Shown here: piece after piece, positions 13,324 through 20,577 of the stretch
Layout: each line of letters begins with the position of its first letter
Position numbering within the stretch: the stretch's first letter is position 1
Assembly: GCF_046292685.1 (NCBI RefSeq)
Contig: NZ_JBKBQM010000052.1
Location: forward strand, 1-20,577
Reading direction: 5' to 3'
DNA from: Wagnerdoeblera sp046292685
Lineage (GTDB): Bacteria; Pseudomonadota; Alphaproteobacteria; Rhodobacterales; Rhodobacteraceae
DNA length: 20,577 nucleotides
Position numbers and translations under genes: made by a program
The notes under the pieces: generated by a model
The model's database searches: none
Seen by the model: only the letters and a program-made list of their open reading frames with translations
Told to the model about the DNA's origin: nothing

Positions 13324-15081
13324 TCATTCGGCCGCCTGTGCAGCCTTGTCCAGTAACGGAAGCGAAAGCTCGAAGACAGCCCCGCCCTCTTCACCATTGC
13401 GCGCGGTCAGCCGCCCGCCGAGGTCCGAGGCGATCCCCGACGAGATCGCCAGCCCCAGCCCGATGCCTTCGCCGGGTTTCTTCGTGGTCCAGAACGGTTC
13501 GAACAGCTTGTCGAGGTCGCTGATGCCGGGGCCGTTGTCGGTGACGGTCAGCACCGCCGATTCCCCGAGACTCAGCGCCAGGTCGATGCGCGGTTCGGCC
13601 ACATCGCGCGTGGCATCCAGCGCGTTGCGCAAGAGGTTGATGATGACCTGTTCCAACCGGATCCGGTCGGCCAGCACCATCACCGGCGCCCGCGGCAAGG
13701 CCCGGCTGATGCGCACGCGCCGCGGCTTGAGCTGCGGTTCCATCATGCTCAGCGCCTCGCCGATGCAGGCTTTGAAATCCACCGGGGCAAAGGCCTCGCC
13801 GCCCTTGCGGGCATAGGATTTCAGCTGCCGGGTGATGGCGCCCATGCGGTCGATCAGGTCGTCGATGCGCTGAAAGCTCGACAGCGCCTCCTCGGCCTTG
13901 CGCCGTTGCAACAGCAGCCGCGCCCCGGCCAGATAGGTCTTCATCGCCGCCAGCGGCTGGTTCAGCTCGTGGCTGACCGCCGCCGACATCTCGCCCAGCA
14001 CGGCCAGCTTGGAGGATTGCGCCAGCGTCTGTTCGGCGACGGCCAGGTTTTCCTGCATGCGCTGGCGCTCGGCGATTTCGCGCTGAAGGCGCGCGTTCAG
14101 CAGGCGCAGCTCGGCCGATTCGCGCTGGAACGCCCGGCTTTGCGATTGCGCCTGGCGCGAGGTCAGCCAGAACCCGGCCGCCATCAGCAGCGCGAAGCCC
14201 ATGATTTCCATTGCAAGAAACGCGTTCACCCGCTCGCGCACCGAATCGTAGCGGGAAAACACCACCATGCGCCAGCCGCGAAAGGGCACGCGGGCATCGG
14301 TGCGCATCACCGCCTCGCCGCGCACATAGGCATCGGGCGCGGTCTGCGCCCAGTCGGCCGTGGCCTTGAGCGCGCGGCCGATCGCGGTGGGGGGGTCGCG
14401 CAGCTCCAGCGCCTGGTCCAGCGGCAACCCGCGCCAGCGCGGTTCGGTGGCCAGCACGACGATGCCTTCGCTGTCCATCACCGCCACGGCGTCGGTCAGG
14501 CCGGCCCAGGAGCGTTCGTATTTCATCAGGTCGACCTCGACCACGATCACCCCGCGCGAGCGCCCCTCGGCCATCAGCGCGCGCGAGAAGGTAAAGCGGA
14601 ACCCCCCCGATTCCCGCCGCCCCGAGGTGAAAATGGTTTCCTTGCCGCGCTGCGCCTCGACGTAATAGGGCTGGTTGCGGTGGCTGGTGCCCAGCCGGTT
14701 GCGGTCGGTCGCGGCCACGGTGCGGCCTTCGGCATCCAGCAGCAGCATCGAGGCGGTGCCCAGTTCGCCTTGCAGGCTGATGAGCCGCTGCGAGGTCACC
14801 GAATAGTCGCCACGCTCCAGCGCGCCGGTCAGCGCCGGGTCGCGTGCCAGCAGCAAGGGCACCACCGAATTGCGCTGCAGCTCGCTCATCAGGTTGCCGG
14901 TATACAGCGCAAGGCGCACCTCGGCGCGGTTGCGGGTGGCCTCGGTGAAGCGCTGGGTCAGGAACTGGTGGGTATACCAGACCACCGCCACCGCAAGGCC
15001 GACCACGGCAAAGGCCAGCAGGCGCAGCACGATCTGCCGCCTTCGGAACGCCTTGTCATCGCTGTCGTCGCCTGCGCTCAT
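13324..15081 (-). CDS. dctB: DctB-type C4-dicarboxylate sensor histidine kinase
   Basis: The 585-residue inner-membrane kinase has a transmembrane helix at about 17-37, a large periplasmic sensor (about 38-287, double PDC/PAS type as in DctB), and a second helix at about 288-307. A cytoplasmic coiled linker (about 310-355) precedes the kinase core. The phospho-acceptor His371 is in SHELNQPL, the N-box is NLLRNALDA (482-490), and G1 DNGPGI (515-520), F-box FEPFWTTK (527-534) and G2 GEGIGLGL (537-544) are all intact. DctB homologues sense succinate, malate or fumarate outside the cell and phosphorylate DctD to switch on dicarboxylate uptake. The response regulator gene follows after 7 bases. 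No dctA or dctPQM transporter is visible in the window, so the regulated genes lie elsewhere, and the ligand is inferred from homology. Confidence 0.92.
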   Translation of the reverse strand: MSAGDDSDDKAFRRRQIVLRLLAFAVVGLAVAVVWYTHQFLTQRFTEATRNRAEVRLALYTGNLMSELQRNSVVPLLLARDPALTGALERGDYSVTSQRLISLQGELGTASMLLLDAEGRTVAATDRNRLGTSHRNQPYYVEAQRGKETIFTSGRRESGGFRFTFSRALMAEGRSRGVIVVEVDLMKYERSWAGLTDAVAVMDSEGIVVLATEPRWRGLPLDQALELRDPPTAIGRALKATADWAQTAPDAYVRGEAVMRTDARVPFRGWRMVVFSRYDSVRERVNAFLAMEIMGFALLMAAGFWLTSRQAQSQSRAFQRESAELRLLNARLQREIAERQRMQENLAVAEQTLAQSSKLAVLGEMSAAVSHELNQPLAAMKTYLAGARLLLQRRKAEEALSSFQRIDDLIDRMGAITRQLKSYARKGGEAFAPVDFKACIGEALSMMEPQLKPRRVRISRALPRAPVMVLADRIRLEQVIINLLRNALDATRDVAEPRIDLALSLGESAVLTVTDNGPGISDLDKLFEPFWTTKKPGEGIGLGLAISSGIASDLGGRLTARNGEEGGAVFELSLPLLDKAAQAAE

Positions 15082-15127
15082 GGCGCCAGTCTAGGCACCG
15101 CGCGGGCTTGCGTCCAGCGCGGCGGCC

Positions 15128-15796
15128 TCACGCCTGCGCCATCAGCCCGGCCAGCGCGCGGAACATCGCCGCCCCGTCGCTGGCCCCCAGCGCCGGGTCG
15201 GCCGCGCGTTCCGGGTGCGGCATCAGGCCCAGGACGCGGCGGTTGGCCGACAGCACCCCGGCAATGTCCAGCGCAGCCCCGTTTGGGTTCTGCACATAGC
15301 GGAAGGCGATGCGGTCTTCGGCCTGCAGCGCGGTCAGCGTTTCGGGGTCGGCCTGGTAATTGCCGTCGTGGTGGGCCACCGGAAAGGTCACGATCTGCCC
15401 GGCCGCATAGCCGCGGGTAAAGGCGCTGTCGGCGGTGGCCACCTGCAAGGCCACCGGCTTGCAGATGAAGCGCAGCCCCGCGTTACGCATCAGCGCGCCG
15501 GGCAGAAGCCCGGCCTCGGTCAGCACCTGGAAGCCGTTGCAGATGCCCAGCACATGGCCGCCCCGCGCGGCGTGGCGCGCCACCGCCGCCATCACGGGCG
15601 CCCGCGCCGCAATCGCCCCGCAGCGCAGGTAATCGCCGTGGCTGAACCCGCCCGGAATGCCCACCACATCCACGCCGGCCGGCAATTCGGCATCCTTGTG
15701 CCAGACCCGGGCCACGGCAAAGCCCGCCTGTTCGAAGGCCACGGCCAGGTCGCGGTCGCAGTTCGACCCGGGAAAGGTGACGACGGCAGCTTTCAT
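15128..15796 (-). CDS. purQ: Phosphoribosylformylglycinamidine synthase subunit PurQ (glutaminase)
   Basis: PurQ is the class I glutamine amidotransferase subunit that feeds ammonia to PurL in the fourth step of purine synthesis, in complex with PurS. The 222-residue protein begins MKAAVVTFPGSNCDRDL. It carries the nucleophile elbow GICNGFQVL with Cys86 and the remainder of the triad in MPHPERA (His194, Glu196). Length is typical of the small bacterial form. ATG 15796 is chosen because AGGAG precedes it and the family's first beta-strand starts there; an upstream in-frame extension has no homology to the family. purS, purC or purL are not adjacent here: upstream lies only the repeat and G/C homopolymer region, so purQ presumably has its own promoter in 15797-15880, or the region upstream is misassembled. 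Confidence 0.96.
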   Translation of the reverse strand: MKAAVVTFPGSNCDRDLAVAFEQAGFAVARVWHKDAELPAGVDVVGIPGGFSHGDYLRCGAIAARAPVMAAVARHAARGGHVLGICNGFQVLTEAGLLPGALMRNAGLRFICKPVALQVATADSAFTRGYAAGQIVTFPVAHHDGNYQADPETLTALQAEDRIAFRYVQNPNGAALDIAGVLSANRRVLGLMPHPERAADPALGASDGAAMFRALAGLMAQA

Positions 15797-15882
15797 GGCG
15801 GCACTCCTCGGCTTGGCGCTGCCCGGCTCATAGCGCAAGGCCACGCGCCCTTCCAGCCCCGCGAGGCCCCCGACCGCGCGTC

Positions 15883-15907
15883 GGGGCAAATATCCCCCGG
15901 ATGGGGG
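15883..15907 (-). repeat. Intergenic 3'-end element, copy 3 (AAATATCC core)
   Basis: The plus strand reads GGGGCAAATATCCCCCGGAT followed by GGGGG. It keeps the AAATATCC core but lacks the TTTCACCTT arm of copies 1 and 2. Read along the minus strand it follows the hairpin at 15926-15950, as the other copies follow hairpins. Confidence 0.5.
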
Positions 15908-15925
15908 CCCAGGGGGCGGGGTTTC

Positions 15926-15950
15926 TCAAGGGGGCGGTCCGCCCCCTTGA
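15926..15950 (-). terminator. Perfect 12-bp hairpin next to the G/C homopolymers
   Basis: TCAAGGGGGCGG (15926-15937) pairs perfectly with CCGCCCCCTTGA (15939-15950) around a single base. It probably marks the end of the minus-strand dehydrogenase transcript. Such a strong hairpin can also stop sequencing polymerases, which may explain the adjacent homopolymers. Confidence 0.5.
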
Positions 15951-15953
15951 GGC

Positions 15954-16101
<148 letters not shown>

Positions 16102-16110
16102 TTCCCGGCG

Positions 16111-16989
16111 TCAGCCCTTGTCGAAGGCGCGCAAACGGGCGATCAGGCTCGACGTGTCCCAGCGCCCGCCGCCCATCTTCTGCACGTCCTTGTAATACTG
16201 GTCGATCAGCGCGGTTCCCGGCAGGCTGGCGCCGATCTGGTCGGCGGTGGCCAGGCAGATGCCCAGATCCTTGCGCATCCAGTCCACCGCGAAACCGAAG
16301 TCGAACTTGCCGGCCAGCATGGTCTTGTGGCGGTTGACCATCTGCCAGCTGCCGGCCGCCCCGCCCTGGATCACATCCACCACCGCCTCGCCGTCGAGCC
16401 CGGCCTTCTGGGCAAAGTGCAGCGCCTCGGCCAGGCCCTGCACCAGCCCCGCGATGGCGATCTGGTTGACCATCTTGGCCAGCTGCCCCGACCCGCTTTC
16501 GCCCAGGCGCTTTACGGTGCGGCCATAGGCGGCCATCACCGGCTCGGCGGCGGCGTAATGCGCGGCATCCCCACCGCACATGATCGACAGCACCCCGTTT
16601 TCCGCGCCGGCCTGCCCGCCCGACACCGGCGCATCGACAAAGCCGAGGCCAAGGGCCGCCGCGGCCGCCGCCATCTCGCGCGTCACCTGCGCCGACACGG
16701 TGGTGTGGTCCACGAACACCGCCCCCGGCGCCATGCCGGCAAAGGCGCCATCCGCACCGGTGCAGACCGCGCGCAGGTCGTCGTCATTGCCCACGCAGGC
16801 CATCACGAAATCCTGCCCTGTCGCCGCCTCGCGCGCGGTGGCGGCGCGCGCCCCGCCGTGGCGGGCCACCCAGGCCTCGGCCTTGGCGGCGGTGCGGTTC
16901 CACACCGTCACCTGATGGCCCTTGGCCACCAGATGCCCCGCCATCGGAAACCCCATCACCCCCAACCCCAGAAACGCGACCCGTGCCAT
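16111..16989 (-). CDS. NAD(P)-dependent 3-hydroxyisobutyrate dehydrogenase-family oxidoreductase
   Basis: The 292-residue protein is a beta-hydroxyacid dehydrogenase. It has the Rossmann motif GLGVMG at 8-13, the substrate-binding segment DAPVSGGQAGAENG at 119-132, and the catalytic lysine in GSGQLAKMVNQ (Lys172). Members oxidise 3-hydroxyisobutyrate (valine breakdown) or reduce tartronate semialdehyde; the NRT at 31-33 after the second strand is often associated with NADP preference. ATG 16989 is preferred over an upstream in-frame start because the nucleotide-binding strand begins at once and a G-rich ribosome binding site precedes it. It is divergent from the penicillin acylase gene, with 71 bases between the starts. 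Valine-pathway genes are not adjacent, so the substrate is not fixed. Its stop is 9 bases from the homopolymer block, but the C-terminus looks complete. Confidence 0.9.
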   Translation of the reverse strand: MARVAFLGLGVMGFPMAGHLVAKGHQVTVWNRTAAKAEAWVARHGGARAATAREAATGQDFVMACVGNDDDLRAVCTGADGAFAGMAPGAVFVDHTTVSAQVTREMAAAAAALGLGFVDAPVSGGQAGAENGVLSIMCGGDAAHYAAAEPVMAAYGRTVKRLGESGSGQLAKMVNQIAIAGLVQGLAEALHFAQKAGLDGEAVVDVIQGGAAGSWQMVNRHKTMLAGKFDFGFAVDWMRKDLGICLATADQIGASLPGTALIDQYYKDVQKMGGGRWDTSSLIARLRAFDKG

Positions 16990-17060
16990 GTCTTTCCCCC
17001 GCTTTCGCTTTGGTCTACCGTCCCCTCCACATACCTTGCCGCGCGACCGGAGCAAGCCCG

Positions 17061-19520
17061 ATGCCCACACTTTTCCGCTGGCTGCTGCGCAGCTTTACCG
17101 CGCTGATGGTCCTGATCGCGCTGGCGCTGGCCTTCGTCTGGACGGTGCTGAGCCGCTCGATTCCGGACTACGACACCACCTGGCGGGTCAGCGGCATTTC
17201 CGGCCCGGCCGAGATCGTGCGCTCCAACGCCAACGTGCCGCACATCTTCGGGCCGACCGATGCGGATGTGTTCTTCGGCCTCGGGTTTGCCCATGCGCAG
17301 GATCGGCTCTGGCAGATGACCCTGCTGCGCCGCACCGCGCAAGGCCGGCTGTCCGAGATTTTCGGCGCCCGCACCGCGCGGATCGACGAATTGCTGCGCC
17401 GGCTCGACCTTTACAACCTGTCGATCCAGTCGGTCGCCGCGCAGGACCCCGAGACGATCGCCGCGCTCGAGGCCTATGCCCGCGGGGTCAATGCCTGGCT
17501 GGCGCAGGTCAACGAAGGGGCGCTGGGGCGGGGGGCGCCGGAATTCTTCCTGTTCGATCCCGAGATCGCGGTCTGGCAACCGGCCGACTCCATCGCCATC
17601 ATCAAGCTGATGGGCCTGCAGCTTTCGGCGCACCTCGAGGCCGAGGTGCTGCGCGCCCGGCTTTCGATGCTGCTGCGCCCCGAACGGCTGCGCGACATCC
17701 TGCCCGACGATCCGGGCCAGGGGGTGGCGGCCCTGCCCGATTTCGCCAGCCTGTTTCCCGGCGTGGCGCCCAGCCGGGCGGCGCTCGACATCCCCGCCGA
17801 CCCGCTGTCGCCCTTCCCGCGCCGCGCCTTTGCCGGCGCCTCGAACGCCTGGGCGGCCGCACCCGCACGCGCGGCGGCCGGCGGCAGCCTGCTGGCCAAC
17901 GACCCGCATCTTGGGTTCACCGCGCCGTCGATCTGGTATCTGGCCCGGCTGGAGTTGCAGTCGGGCGGGGTGATCGGCGGCACCATCCCCGGCGTGCCGG
18001 TGGTGATGGCGGGCCGGTCCGAAGGCTTCGGCTGGGCGCTGACCTCGAGCTATCTCGACGACCAGGATGTGTTCATCGAAAAGGTCAACCCCGACAACCC
18101 GGAACAATACCTGACCCCGACCGGCTGGAAACCCTTCGAGACCCGCCGCTCGATCGTGACGATCAAGGATGCCGAGCCGCTGACGCTGACCCTGCGCTGG
18201 ACGGAGAACGGCCCCGTGCTGCCCGGCACGCATTACGATCTGGCCAGCATCACCCCGCCCGGCCATGTCGCCAGCGTCGCCTGGACGGTGCTGCGCGGCG
18301 ACGACCGTTCGATGACGGCGGCGATGCGGCTGATGCGGGCGCGCAACATCGACGAGGGCATCGCCGCCGGGGCCGATTTCGTGGCCCCCTCGCAGAACGT
18401 GACGATGGCCGACCGCGAACGGGTGGCGATGGTGACCATCGGCCACATGCCGGCGCGCGACCCGGGCCACCAGACCCGGGGCCGCCTGCCCGCCCCGGGG
18501 TGGGAGGCGGTGAACCGCTGGCAAGGCACCCTGCCCTACGACAGCACCCCCCGCTTCGTCGACCCAACCACCGGGATCCTCGGCAACACCAACAACAAGA
18601 CGGTGGATCGCCCCTTTCCCGACCATGTCAGCTACGAATGGGGCGACACCCAGCGCATCCAGCGCTGGCTGCGGCTGATGCGCGCGCGCGACGTGCACAC
18701 CCGCGAAAGCTTCATCGAGGCGCAGCTCGATACCGTCAGCCCCGCGGCGCGCACGCTGTTGCCGCTGATCGGGGCCGAGCTGTGGTTCACCGGCGAACCC
18801 GCCCCCGCCGGCACCCCCGAGCGGCGGCGCCAGCAGGCGCTGGCGCTTCTGGCCGAGTGGAACGGCGAAATGAACGAACACATGCCCGAGCCGCTGATCG
18901 CCTCGATGTGGTTGCGCGTGTTGCAGGACAAGCTGATCCGCGACGATCTGGGCCCCTTGGCCGACGAATTCACCCATGTGGAGCCGGTGTTCCTCGAACG
19001 GGTGTTCCGCAACACCGAAGGCGCGTCGCGCTGGTGCGACATCATCCAGTCCTCGCCCGAGGAAACCTGCGCCGACCTTGCGCGCATCGCGCTGGACGAG
19101 GCGCTGTTGCAGCTGAGCGAACGCTACGGCACCAACATCGAAAGCTGGCGCTGGGGCGATGCGCATCAGGCCACGCACGATCACCCGACGCTGGGCCAGG
19201 TGCCGGTGCTGCGGCATCTGGTGAACATCCGCCAGTCCACCTCGGGCGACGATTTCACCCTGATGCGCGGGCGCACCAGCGGCAAGGCGCCCGACCCGTT
19301 CCTGAACGTGCACGGGGCGGGGTATCGCGGCGTCTACGATTTCGCCGACCCCGACAGTTCGGTGTTCATCATCTCCACCGGGCAGTCGGGGCATCCGCTC
19401 AGCCGCTTCTACGACGATCTCGGCGAATTGTGGCGGCGGGGCGAATACATTCCCATGTCGCTCGACACCGGGTTGGCCAAGGCCGCGGCCGTGGGCATCA
19501 CCCGGCTGGAACCGCGCTGA
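17061..19520 (+). CDS. Penicillin acylase-family N-terminal nucleophile hydrolase
   Basis: The 819-residue precursor has an N-terminal hydrophobic helix (about 11-30) that serves as signal peptide or anchor for export to the periplasm. The alpha part shows GFAHAQDRLWQM (75-86). The autocatalytic junction is at FAGA|SNAWAAAP, making Ser261 the N-terminal nucleophile of the beta chain, followed by LANDPHLGF (278-286) and NTNNKTVDRPFPDH (509-522), all standard for the family. These enzymes hydrolyse amide bonds in beta-lactams, acyl-homoserine lactones or other N-acyl compounds. ATG 17061 is chosen because GGAG lies upstream and the signal sequence starts there. It is divergent from the hydroxyacid dehydrogenase gene and followed by a hairpin and the DUF1638 gene. 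The substrate is unknown; quorum-signal or N-acyl amino acid hydrolysis are both possible. Confidence 0.93.
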   Translation: MPTLFRWLLRSFTALMVLIALALAFVWTVLSRSIPDYDTTWRVSGISGPAEIVRSNANVPHIFGPTDADVFFGLGFAHAQDRLWQMTLLRRTAQGRLSEIFGARTARIDELLRRLDLYNLSIQSVAAQDPETIAALEAYARGVNAWLAQVNEGALGRGAPEFFLFDPEIAVWQPADSIAIIKLMGLQLSAHLEAEVLRARLSMLLRPERLRDILPDDPGQGVAALPDFASLFPGVAPSRAALDIPADPLSPFPRRAFAGASNAWAAAPARAAAGGSLLANDPHLGFTAPSIWYLARLELQSGGVIGGTIPGVPVVMAGRSEGFGWALTSSYLDDQDVFIEKVNPDNPEQYLTPTGWKPFETRRSIVTIKDAEPLTLTLRWTENGPVLPGTHYDLASITPPGHVASVAWTVLRGDDRSMTAAMRLMRARNIDEGIAAGADFVAPSQNVTMADRERVAMVTIGHMPARDPGHQTRGRLPAPGWEAVNRWQGTLPYDSTPRFVDPTTGILGNTNNKTVDRPFPDHVSYEWGDTQRIQRWLRLMRARDVHTRESFIEAQLDTVSPAARTLLPLIGAELWFTGEPAPAGTPERRRQQALALLAEWNGEMNEHMPEPLIASMWLRVLQDKLIRDDLGPLADEFTHVEPVFLERVFRNTEGASRWCDIIQSSPEETCADLARIALDEALLQLSERYGTNIESWRWGDAHQATHDHPTLGQVPVLRHLVNIRQSTSGDDFTLMRGRTSGKAPDPFLNVHGAGYRGVYDFADPDSSVFIISTGQSGHPLSRFYDDLGELWRRGEYIPMSLDTGLAKAAAVGITRLEPR

Positions 19521-19524
19521 GCGC

Positions 19525-19550
19525 GGGGCCGGCCTTGACGCGCCGGCCCC
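19525..19550 (+). terminator. Hairpin after the penicillin acylase gene
   Basis: GGGGCCGGC (19525-19533) pairs perfectly with GCCGGCCCC (19542-19550) around an 8-base loop, 5 bases after the stop. It has no T-run. It may end the acylase transcript or separate it from the DUF1638 gene 20 bases later. Confidence 0.5.
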
Positions 19551-19570
19551 GAAGGCGCAGCTTGCCGGGC

Positions 19571-20200
19571 ATGAGCCCCGATGTGCTGCCCTCGCCCCCC
19601 GCCCTGCCCCCCGCCCTGCCCCGCGTGCTGCTGATCGCCTGCGGTGCGCTGGCGCACGAGATTCTGGCGGTGACGCGGGCGAACGGCTGGACCCACCTCG
19701 ACCTGCACTGCCTGCCGGCCAACCTGCACCTGTGGCCCGACCGCATCCCCGACGCCGTCGAGCGCGCGGTGGTCGAACGGCGAGGCGGATACGACCGGGT
19801 CTATGTCGTCTATGCCGATTGCGGCACCGGCGGGCTGCTGGCGGCGCGCTGTGCCGCGCTTGGGGTCGAGATGGTGCCGGGCCCGCATTGCTATGCGTTT
19901 TTCGAAGGGCTCGACCGTTTCGCCGCGCTGGACGAGATCGATGCCTTTTACCTGACCGATTTCCTCGTGCGCCAGTTCGATGCCTTCGTCTGGCGCCCGA
20001 TGGGCTTCGACCGCCACCCCGAGCTGATCGCGATGATGTTCGGCAATTACCGCAAGCTGGTCTACCAGGCGCAGACCGACGACCCCGCGCTGGACGCGCT
20101 GGCCGCCGCCCACGCCGCGCGCCTCGGCCTGGCCTACGAGCGCCGCTTCACCGGATACGGCGACCTCGTGCCCGCGCTGGCCCACGCCGCCCGCCCCTGA
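19571..20200 (+). CDS. DUF1638 domain-containing protein
   Basis: The 209-residue cytoplasmic protein matches the DUF1638 family by its conserved segments: VLLIACGALAHEI at 19-31, LDLHCLPANLH at 43-53, VVYADCGTGGLL at 79-90, and PGPHCYAFFEG at 103-113, followed by FYLTDFLVRQF. Four conserved cysteines (24, 47, 84, 107), each in a glycine/histidine-rich context, suggest a metal or cofactor site. The biochemical function is not established. From memory, relatives in Rhodobacteraceae often sit near corrinoid methyltransferase genes, but none is visible here. ATG 19571 has a poor ribosome binding site, and translation may depend on the acylase gene 50 bases upstream. It ends 44 bases before the tRNA. 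No signal peptide or membrane helix is seen. Confidence 0.88.
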   Translation: MSPDVLPSPPALPPALPRVLLIACGALAHEILAVTRANGWTHLDLHCLPANLHLWPDRIPDAVERAVVERRGGYDRVYVVYADCGTGGLLAARCAALGVEMVPGPHCYAFFEGLDRFAALDEIDAFYLTDFLVRQFDAFVWRPMGFDRHPELIAMMFGNYRKLVYQAQTDDPALDALAAAHAARLGLAYERRFTGYGDLVPALAHAARP

Positions 20201-20206
20201 CCCCCC

Positions 20207-20235
20207 TTGCGCCGCCCCGCCCGGGCAGGTAAGAC
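20207..20235 (+). promoter_or_regulatory. Candidate promoter of tRNA-Ser
   Basis: TTGCGC (20207-20212) and TAAGAC (20230-20235) are 17 bp apart. The predicted start lies just before the mature tRNA 5' end at 20245. Assigned by consensus match only. Confidence 0.35.
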
Positions 20236-20244
20236 GCACCCCGT

Positions 20245-20334
20245 GGACAGTTGGCCGAGTGGTCGAAGGCGCACGCCTGGAAAGTGTGTAGGCGGGGAAC
20301 CGTCTCGAGGGTTCGAATCCCTCACTGTCCGCCA
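20245..20334 (+). tRNA. tRNA-Ser (anticodon GGA)
   Basis: The 90-base tRNA has acceptor strands GGACAGT (20245-20251) and ACTGTCC (20324-20330), discriminator G and encoded CCA (20332-20334). The anticodon stem CACGC/GTGTG closes the loop CTGGAAA with anticodon GGA at 20279-20281. A long variable arm, typical of class II serine tRNAs, follows, and the T-arm is GAGGGTTCGAATCCCTC. It reads UCC and UCU codons. The 3' half of such tRNAs is a common integration site for islands, and the DNA beyond it changes composition. Confidence 0.97.
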
Positions 20335-20460
20335 GTACCCGTTGATTACAAAGGTTTTTTCGGGATTTTTTGGAGCTACCCGCCAACTGACCCGCAATCT
20401 GTCAATGCAATTGGATGCGACAGGTTTTCACAACAGGGTTCTGTCGACTTGCGGAGCTTA
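20335..20460. other. A+T-richer segment between tRNA-Ser and the insertion sequence
   Basis: These 126 bases are close to half A+T, unlike the surrounding DNA. Two T6 runs (20355-20360 and 20366-20371) shortly after the tRNA may serve its termination. No credible gene, integrase or recognisable repeat is seen. It looks like foreign DNA left next to the tRNA. Confidence 0.5.
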
Positions 20461-20577
20461 GAGCGTTTCCCGATCATTGTGGTTCATAGCCTGCTGCGGT
20501 GAAGAAGTTGGCGCTCTCCCCGGGGGTGATGAGATCGACGAGCCGTCCGATGGCGTCCCAGAGGGCCGCAACGGTTC
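20461..20577 (-). mobile_element. IS630-family insertion sequence, one end only
   Basis: The element probably begins at GAGCGTTTCC (20461), directly after a TA dinucleotide (20459-20460), the target that IS630/Tc1-mariner elements duplicate. A transposase tail reads inward on the minus strand. The other end is outside the window, so the terminal inverted repeat cannot be checked. Confidence 0.65.
20474..20577 (-). CDS. IS630-family transposase, C-terminal fragment
   Basis: About 34 residues are visible on the minus strand, ending in TGA at 20474-20476. The tail contains ALWDAIGRLVDLITPGESAN followed by FFTAAGYEPQ. From memory this agrees with the IS630 transposase C-terminus, which has the pattern W.AIG...D..TP.E...Y...AGY. 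The catalytic DDE residues are outside the window, so whether the gene is intact is unknown. Confidence 0.75.
   Translation of the reverse strand, partial: TVAALWDAIGRLVDLITPGESANFFTAAGYEPQ

Noticed and set aside
16922..19570. N-terminal extension of the DUF1638 frame through the acylase gene
   Set aside because: The frame is open only because of high GC. The DUF1638 homology begins just after ATG 19571, and the acylase occupies the upstream DNA in another frame.
20134..20397. Minus-strand small protein containing RDSNPRDGSPPTHFPGVRLR
   Set aside because: This is the antisense translation of tRNA-Ser, a well-known source of spurious small-protein annotations.

Overview
The window is GC-rich DNA (about two-thirds G+C or more by eye) that reads as chromosome of an alphaproteobacterium, most likely Rhodobacterales/Rhodobacteraceae. 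The grounds are the codon usage, the DctB/DctD pair, an RNase E with a large insertion in its S1 domain, the DUF1638 gene, and a short intergenic element with an AAATATCC core that I associate from memory with this family. Genus cannot be resolved from the sequence alone. The window carries 14 complete protein genes, one gene cut at each edge, and one tRNA.

Layout. 1-1406: the tail of an ALDH7-type aldehyde dehydrogenase, then a saccharopine dehydrogenase-family gene; together they suggest lysine catabolism through saccharopine and aminoadipate semialdehyde. 1397-4876: a GntR/FadR-type regulator transcribed divergently from an operon of a periplasmic amino-acid-binding protein, one ABC permease and a fold-type I PLP enzyme; two identical GTATAC palindromes lie between the divergent genes. 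4929-8314 (minus strand): ccdA, a membrane-associated serine hydrolase and a cytochrome P450, the last two overlapping by 4 bases. 8422-11289 (minus): rne, preceded by a structured leader within a 695-base gap. 11985-15081 (minus): the DctB sensor kinase and a DctD-like regulator. 15128-15796 (minus): purQ. 15797-16110: an intergenic region containing long poly-G/poly-C runs that look like an assembly artefact. 16111-19520: a 3-hydroxyisobutyrate dehydrogenase-family gene divergent from a penicillin acylase-family gene. 19571-20200: a DUF1638 gene. 20245-20334: tRNA-Ser(GGA). From 20335 the composition shifts towards A+T, and the window ends inside an IS630-family element, which suggests the edge of an acquired region at the tRNA 3' end.

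Most of the window is ordinary housekeeping and catabolic chromosome, and I found no complete new defence or mobile system. The most interesting protein is the DctD-like regulator: it keeps its receiver, Walker A and Fis-type helix-turn-helix, but the sigma-54-contacting GAFTGA loop and a second AAA+ loop are missing, so it probably does not act through sigma-54 as its family name implies. Also worth attention are a recurrent 3'-end element found after three genes in the same relative orientation, the paired GntR operators, the ABC operon without an ATPase gene, and the tRNA/IS630 junction.
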